64,000 nucleotides of DNA, from positions 372,001 to 436,000 of the forward strand of contig NZ_CP116967.1 of the NCBI RefSeq assembly GCF_032050975.1, read 5' to 3'. This stretch comes from Candidatus Nitrospira allomarina (lineage in GTDB: Bacteria > Nitrospirota > Nitrospiria > Nitrospirales > UBA8639). The notes below the pieces were generated by a model. That model was not told the origin of the DNA. It did not search any database and saw only the letters and a program-made list of their open reading frames with translations. How positions within the stretch are numbered: the stretch's first letter is position 1; every line of letters begins with the position of its first letter. The translations under genes and the position numbers were made by a program. Positions 8,868 to 18,524 of this stretch are shown piece after piece.

Positions 8868-9398
8868 ATGAACGCCACCCACGTAGAACCAGCAACTGCC
8901 TTAGCCGAGCTCAAAGAAACCAAACCCGATAAAGTGACACTTGTCGTCCTGAGCGGAGATATGGACCGCGTCATGGCGGCCCTGATTATCGCAACCGGGG
9001 CCGCAGCCATGGGCATGCAGGTAACGATGTTTTTTACCTTTTGGGGGTTGAATGCCATCCGGAAGGAAAATGTGAGTAGCTCCCCTAAGGATTGGCTTCG
9101 TCGAGCCTTTGGATGGCTGAACAAAGGGGGAGCCAGTCGCCTGCCCCTCTCACGATTTCATTTTGGAGGTCTCGGAACCACCATGATGAAAAAGGTGATG
9201 AAAGATAACCGCATGCCGGGTATACCCGAACTCATGGAAACCGCCAAAGATCTGGATGTAAAGATGATTGCCTGCACCACGACCCTGGGACTTATGGGCA
9301 TTTCAAAGGATACGCTCATTGATGGCATCGACCAACTCGCCGGAGTCAGCACCTATTTGGCGGAAGCCCGGCACGGGTCCGTAAACTTATTTATCTAA
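8868..9398 (+). CDS. DsrE2-like sulfur-carrier protein
   Basis: ATG 8868 follows GAAGGTGA. An upstream in-frame extension from 8739 has no family character and is rejected. The 176-residue product has the DsrE/DsrF/DrsH fold, starting with K-V-T-L-V-V-L-S-G-D, then a hydrophobic stretch A-A-L-I-I-A-T-G-A-A-A-M-G-M-Q-V typical of DsrE2. A single cysteine, C136 in K-M-I-A-C-T-T-T, sits where DsrE2 proteins carry the persulfide-accepting residue. The next gene, 22 bases on, is TusA. DsrE2-TusA pairs pass sulfane sulfur between rhodanese-like donors and acceptors. No rhodanese or heterodisulfide-reductase-like genes are in view. Confidence 0.85.
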   Translation: MNATHVEPATALAELKETKPDKVTLVVLSGDMDRVMAALIIATGAAAMGMQVTMFFTFWGLNAIRKENVSSSPKDWLRRAFGWLNKGGASRLPLSRFHFGGLGTTMMKKVMKDNRMPGIPELMETAKDLDVKMIACTTTLGLMGISKDTLIDGIDQLAGVSTYLAEARHGSVNLFI

Positions 9399-9420
9399 CG
9401 ACACCACAAAAGGATGAACT

Positions 9421-9663
9421 ATGATACCAGCCGACGTTAAACTCGATACATTGGGGTATTTTTGCCCGATGCCTATCATTCTGACTTCAAAAAAAATCAA
9501 AGAACTCGCCTCAGGGCAAGTCCTGGAAGTGATTTCGGATGACGAAGGGATAAAAAAAGATATGCCGGCCTGGTGCGAGACAACCGGACACGCCATGGTT
9601 GGTATGGAAGAAGAAGGTGCTGCGGACAAAAAAGTCTACAAAGCTTATGTCAAAAAGGCCTGA
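9421..9663 (+). CDS. TusA-family sulfur carrier
   Basis: 80 residues, the usual family length. L-D-T-L-G-Y-F-C15-P-M-P carries the invariant CPxP motif whose cysteine holds a persulfide. The C-terminal half has the D-D-E-G-I-K-K-D-M-P-A-W-C pattern, with a second cysteine common in this family. AAAGGAT precedes ATG 9421, and the gene follows the DsrE2 gene closely, so the two form an operon. Cytosolic sulfur delivery, for tRNA thiolation, molybdenum cofactor or sulfur metabolism, cannot be separated from sequence alone. Confidence 0.92.
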   Translation: MIPADVKLDTLGYFCPMPIILTSKKIKELASGQVLEVISDDEGIKKDMPAWCETTGHAMVGMEEEGAADKKVYKAYVKKA

Positions 9664-10026
9664 GATTCTGCCCATGTAGAATAACTCTTTGGCGGTCTCA
9701 CACTAAATCAACTATCAAAAATTTAGACGCTGGGAAAAATCCATCCATCGAAATTTTCACAACGAAGACCATTTTCAGATCTTCCTTTTTCAATGCCATG
9801 GTCCCGCCTTTCCTTGCCCGCTTATTTCCTGAGGTGAAAAAATATACATGATCTCATGGTGACACGCATCAGGTGGGTAATGCCGGGTTTAGAAAATGGA
9901 GAACCGAACCGTGGCTATAGGAATTTGTCTCCTTTAACCACTGATAAACTTGGCTCTTTTCATGCACACAGCCTCCTTACTATGGGCATTCGCATTTTTG
10001 CCGAAGACAAGCAATGAGCAGGCTCT
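9664..10026. other. Intergenic region with one possible 32-codon ORF
   Basis: No confident gene. On the minus strand a GTG at 9967, just after GGAGG, opens 32 codons ending at 9869 (begins Met-His-Glu-Lys-Ser-Gln, ends Leu-Pro-Thr). It has a mixed, soluble composition and is unrecognised. It lies downstream of the alcohol dehydrogenase on the same strand. I treat it as a possibility only. Confidence 0.3.
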
Positions 10027-11043
10027 TCAACCAACCTTTAAAACTACCCTGAACCTTGTTTCACCACTCATCATACGCTCATAGGCTTCGGCTGCGCGTT
10101 CAAGAGGATACTCCTCTATCATTGGCTTTATACCTGTCATCACACTAAAGGCCAACGTATCCTGCGAATCCGACGACGTCCCGGACGGCCAGCCCTGAAC
10201 TGAATGTCGACCCATAATAAACTGAACGATGGGTACTTCCACCGGTTCTTCAGAGGCGCCAACCATAATCAATTTTCCGTCCACGGCCAGTCCACCGATA
10301 GTCGCACTCATGGCCTTTCCACTCGTGACGGTTGCGAGGATTATCTTCGCTCCTCCAAAACCCTTAAGCGTTTCCGATACATTTTGGGCGTTGCTGTCAA
10401 TATAGTGCCGTGCGCCCAATTTCTTGGCCAAAGCCTCTTTGTCTTTTCCTCTGGAAATAGCGACCGTCTCGAATCCCATCTTGCTGGCATACTGTACCCC
10501 TAAATGTCCAAGGCCGCCGATGCCCAGAATAGCAACCACGTCACCGGCGCGGGCGCCGCTCTTACGAAGAGCATTGAAAGTCGTAATGCCTGCACAAAGC
10601 AGAGGGGCCGCCTCCACGTCGGAAAGATCCTCTGGTATGCGAGCCAAGGCTTCGACCGGAGCAATCATGTATTGGGCATAGCCTCCATCATAGCTAATCC
10701 CCGGAACCAACCCACGTTGACAAAGGACAAAATCCCCTCGGCGGCATGGCTCACAACGGCCACAATGTCCTCCGTGCCACCCCACGCCAACCCGTTGGCC
10801 CTGTTTCCATCCCTCCACACCCGAACCCATCTCCTCAATAATTCCGGCAATTTCATGTCCGGGAATACGTGGATACTCAAGACCGGGCCATAGACCTTCC
10901 TTCGTGAACACATCGCTGTGACAAATGCCGCAGGCCTGGACCTTCACGAGAACCTGTCCTGATCCAGGATTAGGCACCTCTCGCTCCACGAGTTGCAAAA
11001 AGCCCGTTGCCTGCCGGACTTCCACGGCTTTCATCTTTTTCAT
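10027..11043 (-). CDS. Zinc-dependent alcohol dehydrogenase (MDR family)
   Basis: 338 residues. Catalytic zinc ligands appear as G-I-C-H-S-D and G-H-E. The structural zinc lobe is C-G-R-C-E-P-C-R-R-G-D-F-V-L-C. The Rossmann nucleotide site is G-I-G-G-L-G-H-L-G. The arrangement matches class-III-like bacterial enzymes of the AdhA/AdhP type that oxidise primary alcohols or reduce aldehydes with NAD(P). AAGGAG lies about 7 bases before the ATG at 11043. It stands alone, divergent from the small DsrE gene. The substrate is not predictable. Confidence 0.9.
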   Translation of the reverse strand: MKKMKAVEVRQATGFLQLVEREVPNPGSGQVLVKVQACGICHSDVFTKEGLWPGLEYPRIPGHEIAGIIEEMGSGVEGWKQGQRVGVGWHGGHCGRCEPCRRGDFVLCQRGLVPGISYDGGYAQYMIAPVEALARIPEDLSDVEAAPLLCAGITTFNALRKSGARAGDVVAILGIGGLGHLGVQYASKMGFETVAISRGKDKEALAKKLGARHYIDSNAQNVSETLKGFGGAKIILATVTSGKAMSATIGGLAVDGKLIMVGASEEPVEVPIVQFIMGRHSVQGWPSGTSSDSQDTLAFSVMTGIKPMIEEYPLERAAEAYERMMSGETRFRVVLKVG

Positions 11044-11365
11044 GTGAATTCTCCTTATTTATTCCCTTTAAAATACCGGCTTGGCAAAGATCGAACACAA
11101 GCCTTCGGCGGGTAACGCAAAGTCTCGCTATCTATCGTGACAGATTAGTAAATTCAAGAAAAGGGATATAGGCAAAACCGGTGAGCTAACTTTATCCACA
11201 CGCGCCGGCCAAAACCCAGGGTTCTACAGAGGTTGGTCTTACATCCATCACTGATATCATCAAGGAAGGGGCCCCCATCTTAATTCTAATCATGATTTCC
11301 TTATGATATGAGATTGGGGTGTCTGAGTAGCATGAAAGAAAAAAGGATAATATAAGGAGTAAACT
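11044..11365. other. Divergent promoter region
   Basis: About 320 bases between two divergently transcribed genes. It holds the ribosome sites of both (AAGGAG in each case) and presumably two promoters. I see no repeat or hairpin worth naming. Confidence 0.4.
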
Positions 11366-11725
11366 ATGGCACGCTTTGTCATTGCCGGGAGTAAGGGGAC
11401 GGACGATCCAACAATGGCTACCCTTCCGTTTATCGCCTCACAAGAGGCTCATAAACAAGGGCATGAGGTCGTCTTGTGGCTTCAGGCCGAGGCCGTCGTC
11501 TTAGCAAAAAAAGGTGTGGTAGATGGTGTACAGGGAATCGGGCTACCGGCCTTGAAAGTGCTAGCCAATACCATTCTGTCTCAGGGTATTCCTTTGTGGG
11601 TGTGTTCAGCCTGTGCGATCGCCCGACAAATTCACGAATCTGATCTCGAGGTGGGTGCCGTAATGAAAGGCATGCAGGATTATGTCAAAGCTGTGGCCGA
11701 AAGAGATCGCAATCTTTCGTTTTAA
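11366..11725 (+). CDS. Small DsrE-family protein with a CxxC pair
   Basis: 119 residues with a DsrE-like Rossmann-type fold: starts R-F-V-I-A-G-S-K-G-T-D-D-P, then A-S-Q-E-A-H-K-Q-G-H-E-V-V-L-W-L, ending in the cysteine strand P-L-W-V-C80-S-A-C83. In DsrE/DsrF-like proteins one cysteine at this place can accept persulfide; the CxxC pair also permits disulfide redox switching. ATAAGGAG precedes the ATG. It lies 2 kb from the DsrE2-TusA pair on the same strand, interrupted by the opposed dehydrogenase gene. A related sulfur-trafficking role is likely but inferred. Confidence 0.8.
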   Translation: MARFVIAGSKGTDDPTMATLPFIASQEAHKQGHEVVLWLQAEAVVLAKKGVVDGVQGIGLPALKVLANTILSQGIPLWVCSACAIARQIHESDLEVGAVMKGMQDYVKAVAERDRNLSF

Positions 11726-11743
11726 AATCCTTCCCGGAAGGAT
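11724..11743 (-). terminator. Probable hairpin terminator downstream of fumC
   Basis: ATCCTTC (11727-11733) and GAAGGAT (11737-11743) form a stem with a three-base loop, followed on the minus strand by a short T-run. It lies 27 bases past the fumC stop and just after the plus-strand DsrE stop, so it may serve both. Confidence 0.45.
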
Positions 11744-11769
11744 CCAGAATGCTGTAGGTGACGTTGGAG

Positions 11770-13173
11770 TTACTCTGGACGAACCATCTGTTCCGGACGA
11801 ATCAAGGTATTGAATTCTTCTTCAGTCACAAATCCGCTGGCGATAGCTTCTTCTCGCAGGGTGCGTCCATTTTTTAAGGCCCCTTGAGCAATTTTGGCAG
11901 CCTTATCGTAGCCGATGTGAGGAACCAATGCCGTGACCAGCATCAGGGACTGTTCCATCAGCTCGGAAATACGACCGATATTGGGTTCAATGCCCACAAT
12001 GCATTTATCGGTCAGGCTCATGACGGCATCGCCGAGGAGGCGTATGGATTGAAGCACGTTGTACGCAATGACGGGTTTGAACACATTGAGTTCAAGATGC
12101 CCCTGTGCGCCGGAAATCGTGATAGTCGTGTGATTCCCGATAACCTGAGCACAGACCATGGTCATGGCTTCGCATTGAGTGGGATTCACCTTTCCCGGCA
12201 TGATGGAAGAACCCGGCTCATTTTCCGGCAGGGAGAGTTCTCCAAGACCGGACCGCGGACCGGAACTTAACAGGCGAATATCATTGGCAATTTTATTCAG
12301 ACTTACGGCGATAACATTGAGCACACCGGAGATTTCCACCATGGCATCATGAGTGGCCAACGCTTCAAACTTATTGGAAGCCGAAAGGAAGGGCAGCTGC
12401 GTACACGTTGCGACTTCTTCAGCAAACTTCTCACCAAACCCGGACTTTGCGTTCAATCCCGTACCGACAGCCGTCCCGCCTTGCGCAAGGGGATACAGTC
12501 GTTTAAGACCATCCTGAATCCGATCAATCCCCAATTGCACCTGGGCCGCATATCCTGAGAATTCCTGACCCAACGTGAGAGGAGTGGCATCCTGCAAATG
12601 TGTTCGTCCGATTTTGATAATGTTCTCCCAGGCTTGCGACTTATCCAACAAAACTCGGTGCAGATGTGCGAGGGATGGAATCAGGACCTGGTGCAGTTGT
12701 TCAACTGCCGCAATATGCATGGCCGTCGGGAAAACATCATTGGAAGACTGGCTGCAATTACAGTGATCATTCGGATGAACGGGCGTTTTTGATCCCAGCC
12801 TACCGCCCAGACGTTCGATGGCCAGATTGGCAATCACTTCATTGGCGTTCATGTTTGATTGCGTGCCTGAACCGGTTTGCCAGATTACCAGGGGAAAGTG
12901 ATCGTCCAACTTACCGTCGATCACATCCTCTGCCGCATCAACAATAGCCTTGCCGGTTGTTTCATCAATCGTGTTCAGCACCATGTTGGATAGGGCCGCA
13001 CAACGTTTGACGATACCCAAGGCCCGGATGAGGGGTCGAGGTAAGCGTTCCTGGCCAATTTGAAAATTCTCCAATGAACGTTGGGTCTGTGCACCCCAAT
13101 ATTTGTCGGCCGGCACAGAAATCGAGCCGAAGGAGTCGGTTTCGATACGAACGCCAGCTGTCTTTTTTGTCAT
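11770..13173 (-). CDS. fumC: Class II fumarate hydratase
   Basis: 467 residues, the normal length for the iron-independent fumarase. The superfamily signature [16 protein letters not shown] is intact, as are [17 protein letters not shown] and the [10 protein letters not shown] substrate segment. It interconverts fumarate and malate in the TCA cycle as a cytosolic homotetramer. A purine-rich GGGGGAG sits only two bases from the ATG, which is a short spacing. A probable terminator follows. It appears to be its own transcription unit or the second gene after the YetF-like gene, 20 bases upstream. Confidence 0.96.
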   Translation of the reverse strand: MTKKTAGVRIETDSFGSISVPADKYWGAQTQRSLENFQIGQERLPRPLIRALGIVKRCAALSNMVLNTIDETTGKAIVDAAEDVIDGKLDDHFPLVIWQTGSGTQSNMNANEVIANLAIERLGGRLGSKTPVHPNDHCNCSQSSNDVFPTAMHIAAVEQLHQVLIPSLAHLHRVLLDKSQAWENIIKIGRTHLQDATPLTLGQEFSGYAAQVQLGIDRIQDGLKRLYPLAQGGTAVGTGLNAKSGFGEKFAEEVATCTQLPFLSASNKFEALATHDAMVEISGVLNVIAVSLNKIANDIRLLSSGPRSGLGELSLPENEPGSSIMPGKVNPTQCEAMTMVCAQVIGNHTTITISGAQGHLELNVFKPVIAYNVLQSIRLLGDAVMSLTDKCIVGIEPNIGRISELMEQSLMLVTALVPHIGYDKAAKIAQGALKNGRTLREEAIASGFVTEEEFNTLIRPEQMVRPE

Positions 13174-13193
13174 AGCTCCCCCAACGACTTCAA

Positions 13194-13781
13194 TTATCTG
13201 TTGGTGTGGGTGGGTGGAATGCCGGACGGTCGACTGACCCCTGTGAGGCTCGACTCTCCGGAACCTCCACCACTTCGGACTACGCTGAAGGAGCCGTCGG
13301 TCTCCAACACCACCGCCTCGACCTCATCCAACGTCGCCACCCCTGCAATTCGAACCGCGGCTCGCACCTCATCTTCGGTCACCCGCGTCCACCGCAAAGC
13401 AACAGGTAAAAATGTACCCTGATACAACAACATCGTCGGTTCCCCTGTGGCCAGCTTACGCACCCATCGGACGCGAAGACTGGACCATGTCACAACGAAC
13501 TGCATTCCTATCAGCAGAGTTAAGGCCAGCACTCCCTGAGCCAAGGTCACATCTTTGTTGAGCAGAATGGTTGCTAGGGTCGACCCAAGCGCGACGGTCA
13601 CAACCAAATCAAAGGCATTCATCTTGGAGAGGGTCCGTTTGCCGAACAACCTCAAAAGCGTGATAAGGCTGACATATGCCAGGACACTGATCAACGCCGT
13701 TCGGAGCAGCGCCTGCCAATTATCAAAGAAGATATGTTCCACTTGCACCTCACTGTTACCTGTTGCCCCGGCTCCCTCCAT
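13194..13781 (-). CDS. YetF/YcaP-like membrane protein (DUF421)
   Basis: 195 residues. Three predicted membrane helices in the first 90 residues contain the family block [24 protein letters not shown]. They are followed by a soluble domain with E-P-T-M-L-L-Y-Q-G and [20 protein letters not shown]. YetF-type proteins are inner-membrane proteins of poorly defined function, some linked to spore lipid or stress. The tail after residue 170 is Gly/Ser/Pro-rich. It precedes fumC by 20 bases on the same strand. Confidence 0.85.
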   Translation of the reverse strand: MEGAGATGNSEVQVEHIFFDNWQALLRTALISVLAYVSLITLLRLFGKRTLSKMNAFDLVVTVALGSTLATILLNKDVTLAQGVLALTLLIGMQFVVTWSSLRVRWVRKLATGEPTMLLYQGTFLPVALRWTRVTEDEVRAAVRIAGVATLDEVEAVVLETDGSFSVVRSGGGSGESSLTGVSRPSGIPPTHTNR

Positions 13782-13905
13782 GGAGGGAACTACTGACTAT
13801 TTCCTATCCACGAAAGACACGCGGGAAATCAACATGCTTTTCCAGGATGAAGACGGGAACCCCGACCGGGCCGGCAAAGATCCGAGCGTAATTCCGGCCG
13901 GACTC

Positions 13906-14754
13906 TCATGCCACTGCAATTTTGGGATCGATCCGTCGTTCCAAAGAGGCAACATCGTAGGAAGAACAAATTCTTGCATATCACTACTATAGCGCCCCGT
14001 CCGGCTTTACGGATGCTGCAGAAAAGTCCGGCGGGGCCGGATAGGCATATGAATAAAAAGCCGGGTAGGGAATCGGACCTCCACCGGGCCACAACCCGCA
14101 ACTACTCACTTCCTCCGAGTAGGCTTCCCGCGTAACCCAGTCCGGCAGATTGGGAATTCCCCCGGGATGTTTTGGCGCCGGACGACTCGAAAAGCGGGTG
14201 ACTGCCAGATCAGGCGCACCCCAGAAAAAATGCACGGGGCTGCATTTACCGATGAATCGTGCACGGAACTTCGCAAAGATACGATCGGCCTGTACCAGGA
14301 CTCGCCACAACCGGTTGGCGTAGGCGGCATCGTAGGCTCGGTACGTTTCATCCTCATCAAAGGGAATTGGATCAGAAACTTCATTCGGCACACGGTGGAT
14401 ATGTACCTTCACGTCCAGCTTTCCTAACTCAGCCATGAGAGAGGCGTAGAATGTCGCGACCGACTGCGGTTGAAGTGGAATCCGTCCGGAAGCCATCACT
14501 CATCTGCACAATCCCCTGATGGTCAATAAAGTCGAAGTCGATTTGAAACGTACGGTTTCCATAGGGAATAGGAGATGTGGTCAGCCATCTCGGGGTCACA
14601 TAGAGCGTGACATGCCAGGAATGGTTGATCCAGGGGCTCTGGGCCAAGCAAACCTTCCCGACGACTGCATCCACATGTGCAAGGTTGCATACGTATCCTC
14701 CCACTCATCCAGAATTAGGGGCGGCCATGTTTCCGATTTCGGCGAATTAGTCAT
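13906..14754 (-). pseudogene. DUF5996-type gene broken by about four frameshifts
   Basis: Translation pieces in changing minus-strand frames join into one protein: a start at ATG 14754 (GGAAGG before it) with D-E-W-E-D-T-Y-A-T-L-H-M-W-M-Q; a second frame with V-G-K-V-C-L-A-Q-S-P-W-I-N-H-S-W-H-V-T-L; a third with P-L-Q-P-Q-S-V-A-T-F-Y through P-V-H-F-F-W-G and P-Y-P-A-F-Y-S-Y-A-Y-P; and a fourth with Y-S-S-D-M-Q-E-F-V-L-P. Shifts fall near 14662, 14488 and 13985, with a further one near 13955. This order matches the DUF5996 family as I know it, whose function is unknown. So many shifts argue for real decay rather than read errors. Confidence 0.75.
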
Positions 14755-15148
14755 AAACCTTCCTTCCACCACAGAATCGCTGCAGTCAAAAAATGATATC
14801 TTTGCATCTGCATGCATGGAAAGATTCTTGGTTAATTATGAGAATTAGTCAAGGTATAAAGTCTGCAAACCAAGCCTTCAGAAATCCCCCCAAAAAGCGG
14901 GAAATAATGTTTCGCCAAACCATTTATTACGATAGGGTTTGAACGAAATGCACATGTACCATTCTGCCTTCCCGAAAGATTCACAAGGCAAATCCATCCC
15001 TCCCCTTTTCTCTAAAAGGAAACCAACGTAGAATGGATGGTCGTTGTTTCAAGTAATTGCGTGTGGATTTCCCAAAAACTTCCGTTAGATACCAAATATC
15101 ATCTGTTAGTGGGATTAAACTCGTCACTAGGAAACAGGAGCACCAAAA
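14755..15148. other. Intergenic region without a gene
   Basis: About 390 bases between the decayed gene and the amidohydrolase. An open minus-strand frame runs through it but has no ribosome site and no domain. The amidohydrolase promoter must be here; I could not choose boxes with confidence. Confidence 0.4.
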
Positions 15149-16417
15149 ATGACTCCATGCAGGCACATGAGCAGGACATCGACATATTTTCTCCGGGCAA
15201 TGCTGTTTGCTGTAAGTGCCTTCTGTGTTTCTTGCGATCTTTTGGGGGGAGCCTTCGATCATGAACCCAAGTATTTGGAAAAAAAGATTAGCGCCGGGGC
15301 CCGTTCGCTGATCGAACAGGCGTTCGAGGGCATACAAGGTGACGCGCTTCGCGACTATCACGTGCATATGCTGGGTATGAATGAAGCCATCAATGGAACC
15401 TTTGTCAATGAGGAATGGCAATCCCCCTGGAGCGGATTAACCCATTTTTTCCAGTTTGAAATCTATAAGAGCGCGGCGGTGGTTACCGACGAACAACAGG
15501 CCGACGCCCAATACCTTTCGCGATTGAAAGGCCTTATTCAGTTCATGCCCGAACGGGGAAAGTTCGGTATCATGGCGTTTGATTTCTTTCATGACGAGCA
15601 GGGACAACCTCATCGAGAACTATCCACGTTTTATGTGCCCAATGAATATGTGATGACCATTGCCAGGAAGAACCCCGAAATCTTTTTCCCTATCATCTCC
15701 ATTCATCCTTATCGGGAGGATGCCACCATCGCGCTTCGTCACTATGCGCAACAAGGCGTTCGGTTTGTGAAATGGCTGCCCAATGCCATGGGTATTCACC
15801 CGGCGTCAGAGACCATGCAGAACAAACTCGTTCCGTTTTACCGCATCATGAAAGAGTACGACATGGTCCTGATTTCCCACACGGGTGTGGAGGTTGCCAC
15901 GGAAGCAGAAGAATTTCAGCGGTTTGGAAATCCCTGGTTATTAAAAAAGCCCTTGGATATGGGCGTGAAAGTCGTGATGGCGCATGTCGCCAGTTTAGGG
16001 GAATGCGAAAAACATGAGGAGACCCTCTGTCCTCCCGGCACGCCCTATATCGATCTGGCCATTCAGATGCTTGAAGACCCCAAATATACAGGCTTAGTGT
16101 TTGCTGATATTTCGGCCTTGACCCAATACAATCGGCATCACAACCTCGATAAGATTTTATCCAAGCCCTCCATCCACTCCAGACTCATCAATGGAAGCGA
16201 TTATCCCCTGCCTGCAATTAATATCGTGATTAGGACCCGCTCACTGGTATCTTCAGGTCACATCAACTCTGAAGAACGGGAGGCCCTCAATGAAATCTAT
16301 GACTACAATCCTTTGTTGTTTGACTTCGTTCTGAAACGCACCCTCCGCCACTCTAAAACCGGCAAAAAATTTCCACCCTCTGTTTTTGTCGAACACCCCG
16401 ACCTGCCCACCGGGTAG
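15149..16417 (+). CDS. Exported amidohydrolase-superfamily enzyme
   Basis: 422 residues. AGGAG lies 8 bases before ATG 15149. The N-terminus has an export signal ending F-C-V-S-C29, which only loosely fits a lipobox. The metal-binding H72-V-H74 follows in D-Y-H-V-H-M. Later come the strand K-W-L-P-N-A, an H of L-I-S-H-T-G, another of V-V-M-A-H-V, and G-S-D-Y-P near the C-terminus, which supplies the usual catalytic Asp. This is the order of the amidohydrolase-2 TIM barrel (decarboxylases, lactonases). Whether it is lipidated or anchored in the periplasm is uncertain. The substrate is unknown and no operon partner is close. Confidence 0.85.
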   Translation: MTPCRHMSRTSTYFLRAMLFAVSAFCVSCDLLGGAFDHEPKYLEKKISAGARSLIEQAFEGIQGDALRDYHVHMLGMNEAINGTFVNEEWQSPWSGLTHFFQFEIYKSAAVVTDEQQADAQYLSRLKGLIQFMPERGKFGIMAFDFFHDEQGQPHRELSTFYVPNEYVMTIARKNPEIFFPIISIHPYREDATIALRHYAQQGVRFVKWLPNAMGIHPASETMQNKLVPFYRIMKEYDMVLISHTGVEVATEAEEFQRFGNPWLLKKPLDMGVKVVMAHVASLGECEKHEETLCPPGTPYIDLAIQMLEDPKYTGLVFADISALTQYNRHHNLDKILSKPSIHSRLINGSDYPLPAINIVIRTRSLVSSGHINSEEREALNEIYDYNPLLFDFVLKRTLRHSKTGKKFPPSVFVEHPDLPTG

Positions 16418-16892
16418 AAACAGGATTGACCACATGGCACGATAAATCCACACAACCCTGTGTAGCCGGAAATGATACTAGCTAGGTGCCTTCACCTGAT
16501 AACTTCCGATTTCTCAAACGGGAAAATAGCCGTTCCGGGGAATTCACGGACCCACAGGCATCGTGCCCGGTTTGGTTTGAAATTATCGAATCCAATCTGA
16601 ACATTTCTCCGGGCAAAAGACAGCGTTTGCAGGGCAAAGCTGAACGTTCACGGATACACCGGCAACCTCCCATTCGAAATGCCGCTTTGCCTTCCTGAGA
16701 GGAAGACCTTTCCGGAAATTTGTGCTAATCTTTTCCTAAAGACGGCACCGCAGTGTCCCCTTCTCAACTAAATAAATTATTAGGTCTTAGTTTTCGCCAT
16801 ACGACGGCCGATAGAATAGAAAAACGGCAATAGCTCGGATCCCCCTGTCCCCCTCTGCCGTTATCCTTGCAACAGAGAGGAGTCCTTTCGCG
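16418..16892. other. Intergenic region without a supported gene
   Basis: About 475 bases. A plus-strand frame from a GTG at 16486 gives 70 codons of basic, low-hydrophobicity sequence. It has no ribosome site or known domain, so I leave it uncalled. The NfeD gene's promoter is likely in the last 100 bases. Confidence 0.4.
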
Positions 16893-17366
16893 ATGCTTTG
16901 GTGGCATTGGTCGATAATGGGTTTAATCCTAATAGGGCTGGAAATCCTCACCCTTGGAGGCCTGGGCAATTTTTATTTTCTGTTTTTCGGGGTAGCGGCA
17001 TTGATGGTGAGCGCCCTCACGTGGTTAAGCTTGACAGAAGCCGCCTGGCTGCAATGGTTGAGTTTCGTGCTCTTCGGCATCCTCTCTCTCTTTGCCATGA
17101 AGAAACCCCTTCAAGGAACAGGCTTCATAAGGGAGAAGAACGAGGTTCCGGTGGATTCCATGGTTGGAGAGTTGGCCACTGTTCTGGAAACTCTTGACGC
17201 CCAACGAATAGGGAAAGTGGAACTCCATGGAACAAGCTGGACCGCCCGTAATGCCGGAACATTCACCATCAGCAAAGGATCACAGGCCAAAGTTATTCGA
17301 GTTGAAGGGTTGACGCTCTGGGTTCAAGCGGACCCGATCGTACAGGAGGAATCTCATGTCGGGTGA
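16893..17366 (+). CDS. NfeD-family membrane protein
   Basis: 157 residues with AGAGGAG before the ATG. Three or four membrane helices occupy the first 75 residues (I-M-G-L-I-L-I-G-L-E-I-L-T-L-G-G-L-G opening). An OB-fold soluble domain follows, with M-V-G-E-L-A-T-V-L and W-T-A-R-N-A-G-T. This is the short YbbK-partner form of NfeD. Such proteins bind SPFH-family neighbours and shape membrane microdomains or membrane-protein quality control. The last codons overlap the start of the SPFH gene, so the two are translationally linked. Confidence 0.9.
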   Translation: MLWWHWSIMGLILIGLEILTLGGLGNFYFLFFGVAALMVSALTWLSLTEAAWLQWLSFVLFGILSLFAMKKPLQGTGFIREKNEVPVDSMVGELATVLETLDAQRIGKVELHGTSWTARNAGTFTISKGSQAKVIRVEGLTLWVQADPIVQEESHVG

Positions 17367-18294
17367 ATTGCTGGTCACATTAGTTTTAGCCTTGCTCGCA
17401 TTTATCATTCTAGCAAAAACCGCTGTTGTGGTTCCTCAACAGAGCGCCTATGTCGTGGAACGATTAGGACGCTATTCGACAACACTGAACGCCGGGCTTC
17501 ACATTCTCATCCCGTTTTTGGATGTCATTCGATATAAACATACCTTAAAAGAAATGGCCCTGGACGTTCCTGAACAAATTTGTATTACCAGGGATAACGT
17601 GCAGGTCGGAGTGGACGGAGTCTTGTATATCAAAGTCTTAGATGCCGAACGCGCTTCCTATGGCATTACCGATTACCGGTTCGCCATTTCTCAACTGGCC
17701 CAAACCACGCTTCGTAGTGAAATCGGGAAAATTGACCTGGATAAGACCTTCGAAGAACGGACCACGATCAACATTTCCGTCGTGAACGAATTAGACAAAG
17801 CTTCCTCTCCGTGGGGTGCCAAAGTCCTTCGATACGAAATTCGTAATATCAACCCGCCTAAAGATGTGCTCAGCGCGATGGAAAAGCAAATGCGGGCTGA
17901 ACGGGAAAAACGCGCGGTGGTACTGGCGTCCGAAGGTCAACGGGATGCGGCCATTAACGAGGCCGAGGGAGACAAGCAGCAGGTCATCAAAGCATCTGAG
18001 GCGAAACGGCAGCAACAAATCAACGAAGCCGAAGGGGAAGCCTCAGCCATTCTCGCAATTGCGACAGCCACATCCGAAGGTATTCGAAAGGTTGCCGACG
18101 CAATTCAACTTCCGGGGGGATTTGAGGCGGTTCAGCTTCGTGTAGCAGAACAATATATCAGAGAATTTGGGGAATTGGCGAAAGCCAGTAACACCCTCGT
18201 ACTCCCAGCCTCTGTGTCCGATGTGGGTTCAATGATTGCGCTGGCCATGAATGTCATCAATCAAAAACCAGCGGCTACCCCAAAACTTTCATAA
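17356..18294 (+). CDS. SPFH/stomatin-like membrane protein (QmcA type)
   Basis: 312 residues. AGGAGGAATCTC before the ATG lies inside the preceding NfeD gene. One N-terminal membrane helix (residues about 4-22) leads into the band-7 domain: V-P-Q-Q-S-A-Y-V-V-E-R-L-G-R-Y, then V-L-Y-I-K-V, and R-S-E-I-G-K-I-D-L-D-K-T-F-E-E-R. A long Ala/Glu-rich coiled coil with repeated E-A-E-G follows to about residue 240. Oligomeric ring or microdomain scaffolds of this kind work with NfeD proteins in the inner membrane. The operon arrangement is the classical one. Confidence 0.93.
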   Translation: MSGELLVTLVLALLAFIILAKTAVVVPQQSAYVVERLGRYSTTLNAGLHILIPFLDVIRYKHTLKEMALDVPEQICITRDNVQVGVDGVLYIKVLDAERASYGITDYRFAISQLAQTTLRSEIGKIDLDKTFEERTTINISVVNELDKASSPWGAKVLRYEIRNINPPKDVLSAMEKQMRAEREKRAVVLASEGQRDAAINEAEGDKQQVIKASEAKRQQQINEAEGEASAILAIATATSEGIRKVADAIQLPGGFEAVQLRVAEQYIREFGELAKASNTLVLPASVSDVGSMIALAMNVINQKPAATPKLS

Positions 18295-18524
18295 CGTACC
18301 ACAGACAACAGTGGTCGGAATCCCCTCATGGGACAATCTGTTATCAGTAAGGCCGAATTGCGTTCCTGACCGGTTCATGAAATTCAATTCCATCCCATGA
18401 CTCAAACCGCCGAATTTCTGTGCCCCCACCTAGTTGACTGCACAGCATGCTTTCGCCATGATTCACCACTTGTATGCTGAACATGCCAGTTTTTTCAATC
18501 CCAAACGCCGCAAGGAGTCAAGGC

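Noticed and set aside
16486-16698. 70-codon basic frame from a GTG
   Set aside because: No ribosome site and no recognisable fold.
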